A DNA stretch of 64,000 nt from Laburnicola sp. R22_1 (GCA_014281115.1 JACONQ010000010.1:2170001-2234000), one strand, 5' to 3'; numbered from the stretch's first letter, positions 44,764-58,000 are shown. Program-made: numbers and translations. Notes: generated by a model not told the origin, from the sequence alone.

Positions 44764-45860
44764 ATTTTATTATAGATTACTATAAGGCTAAAAATAATGG
44801 GTTAACTTTATCTTGTAATAGTACGCACTTAGTAACTAAAAATTAGATAAAGTACTACTTAAGATATAGTATACTTTACTACAAATTATAATAAGTATAC
44901 TATATATTGCCTATATATAGTATAGTAGATAATATATTATATATTATAGGGAGTCTTATTGTAAGTTCGTACTACTAAGAAAGACTCCTTAGCTTTGCGC
45001 GGCTGTAGCAGCCGCGCAAAAAGGCTGCATAATATAAAAAGTAAATTAAATAGTAACTTAGTATATTGTAAGTTATAGTAGATTATTATGAGTCACTATA
45101 AAGTAACGTTAGTGGTGTTCTATAATAAGTTATAAGGGACCTCGAAGTTGCCAAGAAAAACTGTCCGGCGGACTAATTCGTCTAGGCTACTAATAGAATA
45201 TGTTAATACTATAAGGAAAAGTAGTAGGCATGCTAAAGAATATAGTAAATTAAGTAAAGTAATAAGACTAGTTTAGTAGCTATTTAGGGAAGTATATAGT
45301 ACTACTATAGTAGAAACTACCCTAATACTATATAGTAAATAATAAAAATATAGTAGTATATATATATATATTTCTTTTAGATATTTTTATTATAAAGAAT
45401 ATTAGCTAGCTATAGTAAAGTGTATATAACGCTTAGTTATTAGTTATATAATTTATTATATAATATTAGTTATATTAGTTAGGTATACTATATCTATATA
45501 TATATTAGTAATTACTCTATACTTATATATTATAAGTATATATAATATATTACTATTAGTAAAACTATTAAGTAGCTTTTTATAAGTCTATATAGGTTTA
45601 AATATTAATACTATCTTACTTACTTTATTCTCTATTTTTTTCTACTACTATATTTTTTTGTAAATAAAACTATATTTCGTAGCTATACTATAGTAAAAGA
45701 AAATCTAGCTATAATTTTTTTATATACACTAGCTCTATAAAATAGATACTATAGAAATATATATAAAAGCACGAGCGGGTGAGGTTTAGGGGGGTAGAAG
45801 TCACAACATACCTGCGTATAAGCAAAAAAGAACACACATAACCAACGCCCTCTGCCCACA
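44764..45860. other. AT-rich relic DNA, with one GC hairpin
   Basis: No gene. AT-rich tandem-like stretches (TATATA), a perfect hairpin at 44996-45018, and near 45770-45860 normal-composition sequence just before the next transposon. Confidence 0.5.
44996..45018. other. perfect GC-rich hairpin
   Basis: TGCGCGGCTG, loop TAG, CAGCCGCGCA: 10-bp perfect stem in AT-rich DNA, followed by AAAAAGGCTGC. Function unknown. Confidence 0.8.
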
Positions 45861-45862
45861 TA

Positions 45863-47962
45863 CCGTGTTTCATCACCTAACGATCGGCCCCACCGGACGA
45901 TCGATTTTCCGCCTCAACAGCCCAACTTCGGCACCTTTTGCAACGCTCTATACAACGAATATGGCCGAATTAAGTGCTGCTCTTGACTATTTGAGCTCGC
46001 TGAGCATCTCTGAGAAGCCTAATTACACCAAAGTCGCTCAAAAATATGGCTGCGATCGCAATACGTTGTCGCGCCAGCATCGCAGGGTGCAGGGCACGCG
46101 CGACGCGCTGGCCAACAGCCAGCGCCTCCTTAACTCCTAACAGGAAACTAAGCTTCTATAATATATTGATGGCCTTTGCGAACGAGGATTACCCCCTACA
46201 AAGGAGATAATACGAAATTTCGCATCAGAAATAGCTAGGAAGCCTGCTGGCAAAAACTGGGTTGACCGATTTATACGACGCCACAAAGTTAACCTACTTT
46301 CGCACTAGACCTCTAGTATAGACACCTCACGTAAACGCGCCAACTCTGCCTTCAAGTACGCCCTATATTTCGAGCTCCTACGTAAAAAGATTAAGCAGTA
46401 TAACGTCAACAAGCGCCACATGTACAATATGGATAAGAAGGGTTTCCTAATTAGGGTGCTGTTAAAAATAAAGCGTGTCTTCTCCCAACAGCGCTATGAG
46501 AGCGGCGGCATTAAACAAATGCTCTAGGACGGCAATTGCAAGTGGATTACAACGCTGGCATGTATTTGCGCTAATGGAAGCTCTCTTACGCCTTGCTTAA
46601 TTTATTAAGCGCAGTCAAACAATATATAAGACACCTAGTTATAAGATTTTAACAACTCCTCACACAAAGCTCTCTTTGTAGTATCACTAAGTAGATAGAC
46701 AAACAACAATTTAGGCCTAGTATGGGTTAAACAGATGTTTAACAGGGAGACTAAGGCAAAGGCGCGCCGCGATTATTGTCTACTACTCCTTAACGGCCAT
46801 AGATCGCATATTATAATAGAGTTTATTAACTACTGCGATTAAAATAAGATCCTCCTGGCCATCTATCTACCTTATTTAACCCATACGCTCCAGCCGCTCG
46901 ACGTCGCGCTATTTAAGCCTCTTAGCACTGCCTACTCTGCTAAACTTACTAAGTATTTAGATAAGTGCTAGGGCCTCTTAAGAGTTACAAAGCGCGACTT
47001 CTTCGCTATGTTTAAGAGGGCCTGGCAGTGCTCCTTTCAAGAAAATACGATCTGCAGCGCCTTTAAGGCCACTAGCCTAGTGCCTTTTAACCCCTAAGTA
47101 ATCCTTTAGCGCTTTAATAATATGGACCTAGAGCGGCCATCCTTAAGCGATAGCAGCTCTTCTGTACTTAGCGCTTCAGATTGGCGTAAAATTGAGAGAC
47201 TCTTGCGCCAGGTTGTCGCTAATACTTACGCTAAGGGGTCCTGGCAGCTCTCCCGCACTATGCACTCAATTTTAGTGCGCAACGCCCTCCTAAACTATGA
47301 AAATAAGCGTTTACAAGAAGCGCTAGCCCAGAAGAAGCGCCCTACGCAAGGAAAGCCTCTACTGCTTAAACCACCTACAAATTACGCTAGTGGCACCATG
47401 TTTTGGTCCCCTACAAAGGTTAAGGAAGCTCGCCAACGCTAGGCACAAAAAGATTAGGAGGCAAAGGCTAAGGAGCAAGAGAAGAAGCAAAGGAAGGCTA
47501 TCCAGGAGGAGCGGACGCGTACAAAGGCTATACAAAAGGAGGAGCGCGCCCAGGGCCCTGGCGTCAACCTAGGCGCTTCGGGCACCAAAAGCAAGGCCCC
47601 TAAAGGCATCTAAGAAGCTCCTCTCCTACCCCAAAACACCTCCAAGGTGACGCGTAAGGGCAAGGAGAAGGCTATTACACCTCCTTTAATTAATAAGGAG
47701 GATGTAGAGTACAACTTTTTATCTGTTGTAGATATGGCGCCTACGCCAGCGCGTACACGCCGGGGTCGCTCTTTACGGCTCCCTGAGCGTTATCGCACCT
47801 AATAAAGTATCGCGATTGTCTCCTATGCCCCTCAAAAGCTCCCCACCAAAAAATCTAGCCTGTATACAATTTGTATTGCGTTGTACAGCTTCAAAAGTTG
47901 TACGCACGGGCCCTGCCAAATCGATCGTCAGGTGGGGCCGATCGTCGGGTGATGAAACATGG
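45863..47962 (+). mobile_element. pogo-type DNA transposon, family 1 (2.1 kb)
   Basis: Terminal inverted repeats of ~45 bp: both ends begin CC(G/A)TGTTTCATCACC and continue ACGATCGGCCCCACC, then GACGATCGATTT. TA target duplication at 45861-45862 and 47963-47964. The right TA is also the outer TA of the neighbouring family-3 element. Light RIP: most of the frame is legible. Confidence 0.9.
45961..47802 (+). pseudogene. pogo-type transposase, family 1, RIP stops
   Basis: Starts MAELSAALDYLSSLSI with a psq/HTH region (YTKVAQKYGCDRNTLSRQHR), then a CENP-B-type HTH (LPPTKEIIRNFASEIA, NWVDRFIRRH), the DDE_1 core with YNMDKKGF (first Asp kept), LLLNGHRSH (Asp to Asn, a G-to-A change) and HTLQPLDVALFKPL (third Asp kept). 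A Lys/Glu-rich coiled C-terminus ends RLPERYRT. Interrupted by many TAG/TAA codons (from CAG/CAA) but otherwise in frame, so about 610 codons. Cut-and-paste transposase, no longer active. Confidence 0.85.
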
Positions 47963-48103
47963 TACCGTAGCTTGGCAGCCCGTGCAACACGTCAGCTCAT
48001 GCAACACCCCAACATGATCGCTCGGCCAGCAGCATGAGGCTATAGAGACGCCCACAAACAATATTATCACGAGATTTTCTAGATTTGAGCTCTTGTAGGC
48101 CTA

Positions 48104-49972
48104 ACGTACTTTGCACTCGAGTCGGACACTCCATCGAGTCGGACACTTTGCCAAGACCCCACCAAAACGTACTATCAGCAATAGTATAACGCGATGCCTC
48201 AACCACACAACAAACCACTGGCGTTAAAAGAAGCGCGTATACAGCTTGCGATCTAGGCTATTAAACAAGACGCGACACTCTCTCAGCGACGCGCTGCAGC
48301 TATCTACAACGTCTCTCGAAGTACACTTAGCGACCGACGCGCTGGAAAGACGTTTAGATGCGACTGCGCACCCAACAAAATAAGACTTACTATAAGAGAG
48401 GAGCAGGCGATTGTGAAGCATATACTCAACCTAGACGCGCGAGGATTTCCGCCTCGGCTCGATGCTATAAAAGATATGGCTGATTCTTTACTAGCTACAC
48501 GCCACTACGAGCTAGTTGGCCAGAGGTGGCCTTATGACTTTGTTAAGCGCCAGCCAGAGCTTAAAGTCAAGTTTAATTGAAAGTACGACTACAAGAGAGC
48601 TCTCTAGGAGGATCCTGAGGTGATACAAGACTGGTTCCAGCTTGTGGAGAATATGAAGGCCAAACATGGTATCCTAGACGAGGACACCTACAATTTTAAT
48701 GAAGCAGGCTTCATAATAGGCATGATATCGACTGGAGCAGTAGTCACAGGCTCTGAGCGTCGAGGACGGCCAAAGCAGGTGCAGCAGGGCAATAGGGAGT
48801 GGACAACAGTTATCCAAGGCATTAACGCGATAGGTTGGTGGATCCCACCCTTTATTATCTTTGGGGGCAAGCACCACCTCTCCGCCTGGTATAAGGAGAA
48901 GGATCTACCTCATGATTGGGTTATTGCAGTCTCTAAGAACGGCTGGACGATAAATGAGCTTGGTCTGCAATGGCTGAAGCACTTTGATAAGTATACAAAG
49001 AGGCGTACTACTAGTGGAGCACGTTTGCTCATTATTGATGGCCACGAAAGTCACAACTCGCTCGAATTCTAGGATTACTGCAAGAAGAGCAATATTGTTA
49101 CTCTCTGTATGCCCTCGCATTCGTCGCACCTCTTGCAGCCACTTGATGTGGGCTGTTTCGCGCCTTTAAAAAAGGCGTATGGGCGCCAAGCTGAGGATTT
49201 GATGCGCAACCACATCACGCACATCACTAAAATCGAGTTCCTGCCTTGCTTTATTGCTGCTTTCAAGGCTTTGTTTACTGAAAGTAATATCAAAGGAGGC
49301 TTTCGAGGTGCTGGCCTAGTGCCCCACAACCTAGAAGCTGTGATATCGCAGCTTGACGTCCGCCTGCGTACGCCTCCTTTGTACTATTCGCGATAGTACA
49401 TGGGAGTCGCAAACTCCGCGAAATAGTACAGAACTTGGGTCGCAATCGACGCTGGTTAAGCAGAGGATTCAAAGGCATGTGGATAGTTCCCCAACTTATA
49501 TGGTTGAGGCGGTGGAAAAGCTTGTCAAAGGCGCCGAGCTGATAGGGCATTCTTTGGTGTTGATGACTAAACGCAACGCCGAACTTCAAGCTGCCAATGA
49601 GGCCGCCACACGACGTAAATCATATAAAAGAAAGCGATTGCAGCAAGAAGGAGTCCTTACAGTTGAAGAGGGCCAGCGACTGGCTACTCTAAAGGACTTT
49701 GGGGTGCGTAGTGATGGCAAGAAGGCAAAGAAGAGGGTGCGCACTGATGGAGGCGAATCCGCTCAACGGCGCTGTGGACGCTGCGGCAAGCCTGGGCACA
49801 ATAAAAAAACCTGTAGGCAGCTTATAGAAGTAGATTCTGAATAGTTTAGCCTATTTAGACTATTGAAAATAGTTCATGTTGACTCTATACTATCGTGAAT
49901 AGTACAGAACTTGGTGGGGTCTTGGCAAAGTGTCCGACTCGATGGAGTGTCCGACTCGAGTGCAAAGTACGT
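48104..49972 (+). mobile_element. Fot1-type DNA transposon, family 4 (1.87 kb)
   Basis: Near-perfect ~58-bp terminal inverted repeats starting ACGTACTTTGCACTCGAG. Each contains an internal direct repeat CGAGTCGGACACT twice. TA duplications at 48102-48103 and 49973-49974. Size and repeat length match Fot1-like elements. The least mutated element of the cluster. Confidence 0.92.
48194..49844 (+). pseudogene. Fot1-type transposase, family 4, few RIP stops
   Basis: MPQPHNKPLALKEARIQLAI then a stop, HTH (QRRAAAIYNVSRSTLSDRRA), second HTH (FPPRLDAIKDMADSLL), DDE_1 core: YNFNEAGF (Asp to Asn by G-to-A), LLIIDGHESH (Asp kept), HLLQPLDVGCFAPLKKAYG (Asp kept). Past ~49380 the frame shifts by one base (an indel in RTPPL/STWESQTP). 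The C-terminus has a basic coil and a zinc knuckle CGRCGKPGHNKKTC. Only about four stops (TAG three times, TGA once), all one transition from sense codons. About 550 codons. Confidence 0.88.
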
Positions 49973-50223
49973 TATAGATAATTGCTAGCTACTTAGATTA
50001 TTAATATCTGATTAGTGTTCAGATGATTCGGCCTCTGCGCGTCAACAGAGTTGACGCAGCTGATGCAGCTTTGTTAACGCCTACAGGTGCTGGCGTAGAG
50101 CTCTGTCTCTTTGTAACTGTAGGAGTAGCCTTAAGGGCTCTCTAACTTTCTTTTTTAGCAATTTTAAGACGTTTCTGGAGTCGCTGTTGGGTCTTGCGAG
50201 CCTGCTGCTGGAGGCGTCGCTTA

Positions 50224-52334
50224 CCGTGCACGGACGCGCAACGCCCGCCAAACACCAAAACCCTAGACGAAACCCAAACTTTAACACCTCATAACTCCAC
50301 CACTATGGCTCCAATTGATGATGCGATTGCAGCCATCAAAGCGCTTAAACTAAGAGAACAGTTCTTATACTAGATAATTGCTAACTAGTTCCATATGAAC
50401 TAAAGTACACTAAGCCGAAGACACCAAGGCTGTTAGCGCCCACGGGCAGCCAAAGAACGCGATTAACAAAACCTTAGCTAACAATAAGAGTTAGAGCTCG
50501 TACACTATATTAAAGACCTTATAGAAAGAGGGCTGCCTCCTACAAGAGAGATAATATAAAATTTCGCATTCCAGATAGTCAACAAGCGCGTGAGCGAGAG
50601 GTGGGTAACGCGCTTTCTTAACCAACACAGCCACCATCTTATCTTAAAATAGACATCTGAAATTGACTTCCTTTACTATAACGCTAATTTAAACGTTAAG
50701 TATAAGCTATACTTTAACTTACTATATTAGAAGATAAAGTAGTATAATATATAGCCACGCCACACCTATAATATGGACAAGAAGGACTTTATAATAGGTA
50801 TAATAGAACGCTTAAAATAAGTATTTAGCTATTAGATATAGGAGTGCAAAGAGGTGCAAGCGTTACTCTAAGATAGTTCTTAAGAATAGATCACCCTCTT
50901 AGCAGCTATCTGCGCTAATAGGGAGGCTCTACTACTAGATTTTATCTATTAGTTAGCAAACAGCTTACTATAGGCAGCTTAGATAAACGCTATTAAAGCT
51001 AAGCAATATAACGTCTTTGTGGCTTTATCTCTATCTAGATAGATAAATAATAATGTTAGTTTAGCGTAGCTAGAGTAGGTCTTTAATTGCTGCATAAAGT
51101 AGAAAGCGCGTTATAGAAGAGACTAGCGTCTTCTTTTACTTAATAGCTATAGTAGTTACCTTATAAAGGAGTTTATTAACTACTATAACTTCTATTATAT
51201 ACTTCTAGCTATATTTCTCCCTTACTCTATCTATACACTTTAACCTCTTAACGTTGTTATGTTTAAATCTCTCTCTACCGCCTACTCTAAGGAGCTCTCC
51301 ACCCACCTCTAGAGAAGCCAAGGGCTAGTACTAGTTAAGAAGAGAGACTTCTTTCCACTGTTCTGGGGAGCGTAGAAGACCTCCTTTAAGATAAAGACTA
51401 TTCTTAAGTCCTTTAAAGCTGCTAGTATATAGCCTATAGACCTAGAAGTTATACTTAAACGCTTTGTAGACAATGCCTTAGAGTAGTAAAATAATAGTAA
51501 AGGACGGTCCTTAGCGCTTACTAATAATAACTAGCGCTAGATAGAGTATCTTATACGCTCTGTAGTAAAGGATACTACTACAGAAGAGTTAAAGTCGCTC
51601 TTCTAAACGCTCTATAGACTCTAAGTACAAAATAAGCTGCTACATAATAAGAATAATAGCTTAAGAAAGGCTCTTACTACTAAGAAGAAGCACAAGAAGC
51701 ACAGCAAATCTCTTAATTTGTAGCAGCGCTAGGAGTACTATAGTAGTACTATCTTCTAGTCTCCGCGCAAGATTAGAGAGGCACGTATATAAGAGATAGT
51801 AAAGTAGAAAAAAGAGTATAATAGGCAGCTTGCAAAGGCTAATAGGAAGGAGCTTTAAGCTGCTGCTAAGCTACTCTAAGAGCAGGAGGCAGAGGAGAGG
51901 CGTGTGGCGAGAGAGGCAGCCAAGGTGGTAAGAAAGAAGGAGAAGGCTAACAAGGCAGCTAAACGCGAGCGCTAGAAGGCAGCTCGCAACACTAAAAAAG
52001 CTATATAACTGTCCTAAAAGGGCAAGCGTAAGGCCTTAAAAGCCTCTACTTAAGCTAATAAGTATTAAAAACAACATAGTGCTAGTGCAGCTGCTAAGAA
52101 GGCATTATAGGCTATACTAGCTGCCCTAGCTTTTATTATCTACCGCGGCCGCAATATTACACTTTCTAGTAGATTTAGATAGTATAAATTAATCGCAAGC
52201 ATCTAATTACTACTATTCTACAAAGTCTTATAATAATAACTATTATAGATAGCTTAATAACTTCATCTTTAAAGTAGTAAGCATGTTATTTAGTGGGTGT
52301 TACGCGTTCCTAGGCGTTGCGCGTCTGTGTACAG
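50224..52334 (+). mobile_element. pogo-type DNA transposon, family 2 (2.1 kb), strongly RIPed
   Basis: Inverted ends C(C/T)GT(G/A)CAC and GACGCGCAACGCC, TA at 50222-50223 and 52335-52336, inserted into the family-3 transposase tail: the family-3 reading frame continues across the two flanks. Confidence 0.8.
50305..52160 (+). pseudogene. pogo-type transposase, family 2, RIP-degraded
   Basis: Reads MAPIDDAIAAIKALKLREQF, then with stops LPPTREII*NFAFQI, RWVTRFLNQH, YNMDKKDFIIG (first Asp kept), LLLLNSYSSY (Asp to Asn), L*PLNVVMFKSLSTAY (Asp to Asn) and a Lys/Glu/Ala-rich C-terminus. Two catalytic Asp are lost to G-to-A changes. Confidence 0.8.
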
Positions 52335-54205
52335 TAGTAGCCTAATTAGCTCTCTCCTTTGCGCGCGCCTTTTTGGCTGCTGCCCACGCAACGCGCCTCT
52401 CCTAGAGAAGCCTTTTCTTAAGCTACTAACTAGCCTAATAAGCCTCTGCTCGCTCCCTTTTTTAAAGCTGTAATTACTGCTCCTTAATATCTTTCTAGTA
52501 TTAACAATCGCGCGCCCGCTATACGCTATAAGGTAACTAAAAAACAGCTCCACTATAATACTTATCTAGCTAATTAAAAGGCAGAGGCCTATCTCGCTTT
52601 AAGCGCTTCTTTTAAGTTGCTAGAGCCTCTTATAGGCCTTTGTTTTTATGCTCTGCGAGCTAAGCTTGTATAGAGATATAGTGTACAGTTCGACTTAGCT
52701 TCTTGGCCCCATTACTATCCCCTATATTCGCATAAGCCTTTAGCAGCTAATTAATCTTTCTCTAATCTAAAGCACTAAGTACTAAGATAGAGCTCTCTCG
52801 TAATTGCTACTTAGGTGGCTCAGCCTAATCTAATTCCTAATTAAATCTCTTAAGGATAGTCGCTAGATTTAGTGGAAAGATACTAGTAGCCTTAAAGGCG
52901 CAGAGTATTAATAGCGGCCTTATAGTATTAATCTAGGCATTCCAGAACAATGTGAAGAAGTCTCTCTTAGCGATTAAGCTGAGCCCCTAGCTGTTATTTA
53001 TGAAGGCTAATATCTAATTTAAATATGCTGTTAATAGAGGCTTAAAGACGCAGATATTAAGAGGCTGCAGCGTATACGTTAAATAAGGCGAATAGATAGC
53101 TAGTAGGATTCTATTGCGATTATAGAAATCGATAAACTCTATAGTAATATGGAATCTATAGCTATCTATAATTAATAGTTAATATAATCACCTAGCTTTA
53201 GCCTTTGTAAGGTAATTAAATACCTACTATAGCTATATAAGACTAATCTAATTGTTTAACTAGCCAGAATCTAATACTGTAGTAAAGGCCTAATGGCGCT
53301 AAGGATTAATATTCTTAACCCAGCTTAATTATATATTTGTAGAGGCAGCCTAATAGATAAGAGCTAGGTCTAGGGCAGAACTATTAGCGCAGATATAGGC
53401 GATGAGCGATATCCACGCACAGCTGTCATCCTGGATAGCTTGCCTTACAGTCTTGCTCTAATATAGAGGCCTATTAAAGATCCTCTTTAAGCGGAAGGTA
53501 ATGCTAAGTAGGAAGCCTTTCTCGTCTATATTGTAGGTATTCTGAGCCTTAATTAAGTACTGCTCATTCTTATACTGCAGAAGCTCAAAGTAGAGCTTAT
53601 ATTTAGTAGGAGAATTAGCTTTGTAGCGATCCCTATTAATGCTAGTTATCTATTATAATATTAAGAATTTAGCATAGCGCCGCACAAAGCGATTAACCCA
53701 CGATAAAAAGACCTTCTTTTAAGTAATAGTAGAAGTAAAGCTTTGTATTATCTACTGTGTAGGAGGAAGGCCACGTTTAGTAAGATGTTTAATATATTAT
53801 AAAAGCTCTGCCTCTTAATAGATATTAAGATTACGTTATTTTTCTATCCTATCTACACGCGTCTGTATAACGCGTTAATTCTAGCGCGTTAGTGTAGAAA
53901 CAACAATACTATAATCTTTGGCAACTTATCTATATAAAAAGTTTTCTTCTAGTTTCCGCAATTTAATAGTTGCTATTACAGTCTTAATTAGATCTATATT
54001 AGTAGAGATGCGACGCGTTAAAGTTAGTGTGCTATATTGTAGGGTGTTGTATAAGCTGACGTGTTGCACGGGCTGCTAAGCTATAGTAACTACTCCGCTA
54101 ACATGGGCCCCTAGATACCACTAAAAATTAACAAGCGCATACCTAAAGTAGTTCCGCCACGTTAGCTAAGAAAATCCTATAAAGATAAGGATATTTTTGC
54201 TTATA

Positions 54206-54330
54206 TGTGGCGTTAAATTAACTACCTAGAGGTAGCACGACAAAGGCTTTTATCTTAAATAATATGACAAAAAAAGCAGAGACCCCTACTTAGTAATAAT
54301 AAAAAAGTATAAAAAGATAGTTGTAAGGGC
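54206..54330 (-). repeat. dispersed repeat R1, minus-strand copy
   Basis: Reverse complement of the R1 order: GTGGCGTTAAATTAACTACC, GCACGACAAAGGCTTTTATC, AAAAAGCAGAG, TTAGTAAT. Confidence 0.8.
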
Positions 54331-55000
54331 GATACACGGTCTTATAGGGCTAACCTATTCGGAACAGCTAGAATAGTTAAAAGAGCTAGTTAAATTAATA
54401 CTATTCTAAGATAGTAAATAAGAAAGAAATATAAAGGGCCCTTTTTTATATAAAGGGCAGCGTAGGGTATAGGCCCACACTAGCTATACGCTAATACTAA
54501 CTAAGAAAGGCGCCTTTAGAAAGGTAAAAGGCGTAAATAAGGAAAATAGAGTGTAAAAGAAAGATAATAAGGTATGCTTAGTAGGAAAACTAGTATAGGA
54601 CTATTATATAACCTCCCTTTTAAAGTCTAAAAATAAAAATAAAAGTATATAAAAATAGAGTATTTTAGTAGATTTTTAATATAACTAGCACTATTTTAGA
54701 GCTAAAAAAGGTTATAATAGGGGTAATAGGCTCCTATAGTTCTAATAGTAGTCTTAAGTTTTAATTTAGTTACTATTTAGTAGAAATATTAAGAAAAGTT
54801 ATTAGGGGTAAATTAGTAAATTAGTGTAAGGGCGCCACTGGGACGCCTAATAGTTAATAAGGTAGAATAGGATAATATTAGACGATAAGTAGTAATAAGA
54901 CAAATTCCTACCTGCTCTTATCTAAAGTAAGAAGGTTTTTTATCTAAACCCCCACTAGGCCTAAAGGAGGCATAAGGCTCTATTAGGCCAGTTAAGTAAC
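54331..55000. other. AT-rich relic DNA
   Basis: No gene recognised. A 12-bp palindrome AAAGGGCCCTTT lies at ~54437-54448 and a related AAAGGGC follows. May contain the end of the gypsy relic, but no LTR could be defined. Confidence 0.4.
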
Positions 55001-58000
55001 AAGGAGGCCTTACAGTATTCTCCTTCTAGGATTAACCTAACCTAGATTGCCCTAGGAGATTAAAATATGTAATATCCTACTATCTCTACTTAAAAAGTAA
55101 ATAATCGCCAGTCTTATAACTGCATAGCAATAATTATTATTATATTAGGCGTTATTACACGATTAAGATGCTTTAGGGCACCTAACTAGTTTAGGAGCCA
55201 AAGATGCTATTAAGCAAGGCTTAGCGTAGTTATTTTAGTTTTCGTCTGCCTTTATACTACCCTTACTCCTCGCGCCTTAACTAGTTAATTTAGTATATAC
55301 TATCCTACTTTTATTGTCCTAATATATTCTAATATCCCTCTCTATAGCAAAATAGCCCTTAAGAAGACGCTTACTATATAGCGGGTAGAGTTGGCTTATA
55401 ACTAACCTGTCAGCGCTAATTCTTATATTTGTTGCGTTAAACTTATTTATAAAAGAGATCTTCTACACACTTATTATTCTCTAGATATAAAGCTCGTCCT
55501 ATTAATCTAGATTAATAGAGTCTAGCTATCTAGGTATAGAGATTGCTTAATTTAGAATAAACATTATCTTATAGTAATGTATGCCCTTATTAGGCGCCAT
55601 CATGTCACTAACTAAGATAATATAGTGCCCTATTAACTTTAACGCTAAGCTTAACTACCTTATAACTACTTAGGTTATTCTCTATAGTAGTAATTCTAAT
55701 AAAAATAAGGAACGCGTCTATAAGGCTGCTAAGAGGCTTGTAAACTATATTAAGTAGGTGTAGTTACCCTTATAGCACTTTCTATTAACTAATTACTTTT
55801 TAGCTTGTTTAAGCCCTATACTTAGAATCTATACATTTATAATAGCAGCAATATTTAAAGATCTACCTATTAATTTACTAAGAAGCGTGCTTAGACTAAT
55901 ATAGAGTATAAGATAAAGTAATATTATTATAAAAAGGTAATTAACTACGCTACTTATAAGGGTAAAACACCTAAATATAATAAAGTTTAAAATTCCGCTT
56001 TTTATTCTATTATATTATATACTAACGCAATTATAGAATAAATATAGGCTTATACGTTATTAAGAGTACTAGGGTAATAGTAAGAGCCCTACTTATAGTC
56101 TTAGTTGCAAATAGTGCCTTTCTAGCTTCTTAGTAGTACTTTTAGCCCCTTTAGGGGCCTTAGGCCAATATGTGTATATAAGAAGGACCTCTAGGGATAT
56201 TATACCTTAGGGTCCCTAGAAATAATAGCTCCCTATAATATAGGAGTCTGTTAGGACTTAAATAGCGCCTTCTAGCGGGCGGCGACGCCCTAAAATATCT
56301 TAAACCTAGGTTCTTAGAATATTCTCTTCTTTTAGCTCTAAGTAAAGTGTGATATGCTCTTATAGTCCTTTATAGTTCTTTTTAACTAATCCCTAGAGAT
56401 ACTATAATCTTTCTAAGTTTATATTGCCTTTACAATACCTTATACTATTAAACACCTTTATAATTATAGCAAAAAACCCTCTATAGAGAAAAAATAGGTA
56501 AAGGTAGCAAGTGTACTTTCTGTAATAGTTCTCTAACTATATAGTTAACCTAAGTTTAATCTCTTATCTACAGAAAAGAAAATAAAATTCTCTAAGAACG
56601 TTCTTTTCTTTCTTTATCTCCCTTCTATAGTCGTTTAACCTAAATAAGAGCCTCTTTAATATTATTCTCGAATTTTTTTTCTAAAACTCTTTAATAGCGT
56701 TAGCACTTAGATTAGTGCCTAGCTTCTGTAAATTTTCTTCTTCTAGGTAACCCTCCTATTTAATAAGGTATTTCTAAGTTCTAACTAATAACTATCTACT
56801 CTCTAGCACTTTCTCTATATAGTATATGTTATCGCCAAACGTGTGTAGAGTGTCTATAATAGGACCTACTAAAAACTCAATAGCTTCTCTTTATTTATAT
56901 AGCTCTAATAATAATATATAAAAGACTAGGTGTGCGTTTAATTCTAGAAAGTTAACTTTATAGGCTCCTTTCTCCACAGGGTACTTAACTATGTCTAGTC
57001 TAATAAACTTCTAATTAAGTTTGCGCTTAGGTTAAGCGGAGTTTAGATATCTAGTAGATATAAACACTTAATTTCCTAGTTTAAGACTAAGATCCTTCCT
57101 CTTCTTATTAGCGTACTTCTTCTAGTACTTATTTGCTGCTATAATCTTTATTCTATATTAAGCCTATAGTGTAATAACTCTTACTATAATTAACGTGCCT
57201 AGTGGTAATTCTCTATTACTAAGCGGCATTCTAGGCTATTTTAGCGCATAAAAATTCACTCCATAGTATACGTAAAAAGGAGTTACTCTAGTTACTGTGT
57301 TTACGCTATTATTATACGCAAATTCTATAATTAGTAACTATCTTATCTAGTCATTCTATTCTAGACAGCAAAAACACTAAAGATACTACTTAAGCGTTTA
57401 ATTCAGCCTTTTAGTTTGCCTGTCTATTTATAGGTAATAGGCTAATAATAATACTCTTATAGTATTAAGATAATAATAAAAAAATTCCTAATAGTAAGAG
57501 TTTATTATTAGACCTCTATCTAATAAGATTGTCTTAGGAGTGCTATATAACCTAACAATATTCTAAATCTAGGCTTTTGCTAAGTCCTTTGCGTCCTAAT
57601 CTGCCCTAGTAGGTATGTAATAAGCTATCTTTGTTAGACAGTCCACTATTACTAGAATAGTATTATAGACTTACCTAAGTGTTTAGCTAGAGGATAAGTC
57701 TACAATAAAATCTAAGATAACATCCTTGCAAGGGCTATTTAGCATAGGCAAAGGATTTAAAAAACTATATAGATAGTATTAAGGTGCAACAAATATTCTA
57801 CACTTTAAATAGTCTTAATAGTAGTTCTTAACTTTGCATTGCATTTCTTTCTATTAAAAATACCTTCTTAACTTCTTTAATATCTTCTTTGCCCTAGAAT
57901 ACCTATCTATAGGGCTATTATAATATATCTAAAGGGCCTTCGCCTTCTCTACACTTATTATAAGCACTTTAATTTTATTTTGCTCTATTACGTCTTCTTC

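Larger units (their letters stand above)
50081..54020 (-). pseudogene. pogo-type transposase, family 3, split by family 2
   Basis: Minus strand from ~54020: TNIDLIKTVIATIKLRKLEE, HTH RGLPPTQ*II, VFLSWVNRFVRRY, YNIDEKGFLL (first Asp kept), then a heavily broken core. The C-terminal basic coil KKGSEQRLIRLVSSLRKGF near 52400-52550 continues past family 2 as SSSRLARPNSDSRNVLKLL with KKKVREPLRL (50250-50081). Confidence 0.72.
47965..54086 (-). mobile_element. pogo-type DNA transposon, family 3, containing two other transposons
   Basis: Left end CCGTAGCTTGGCAGCCCGTG and right end (inverted) CTATAGCTTAGCAGCCCGTG, sharing CAACACGTCAGC and CAACACCC; TA at 47963-47964 and 54087-54088. It contains family 4 (48104-49972) near its 3' end and family 2 (50224-52334) inside the transposase tail. 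Removing both leaves ~2.1 kb, the normal size. Confidence 0.8.
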
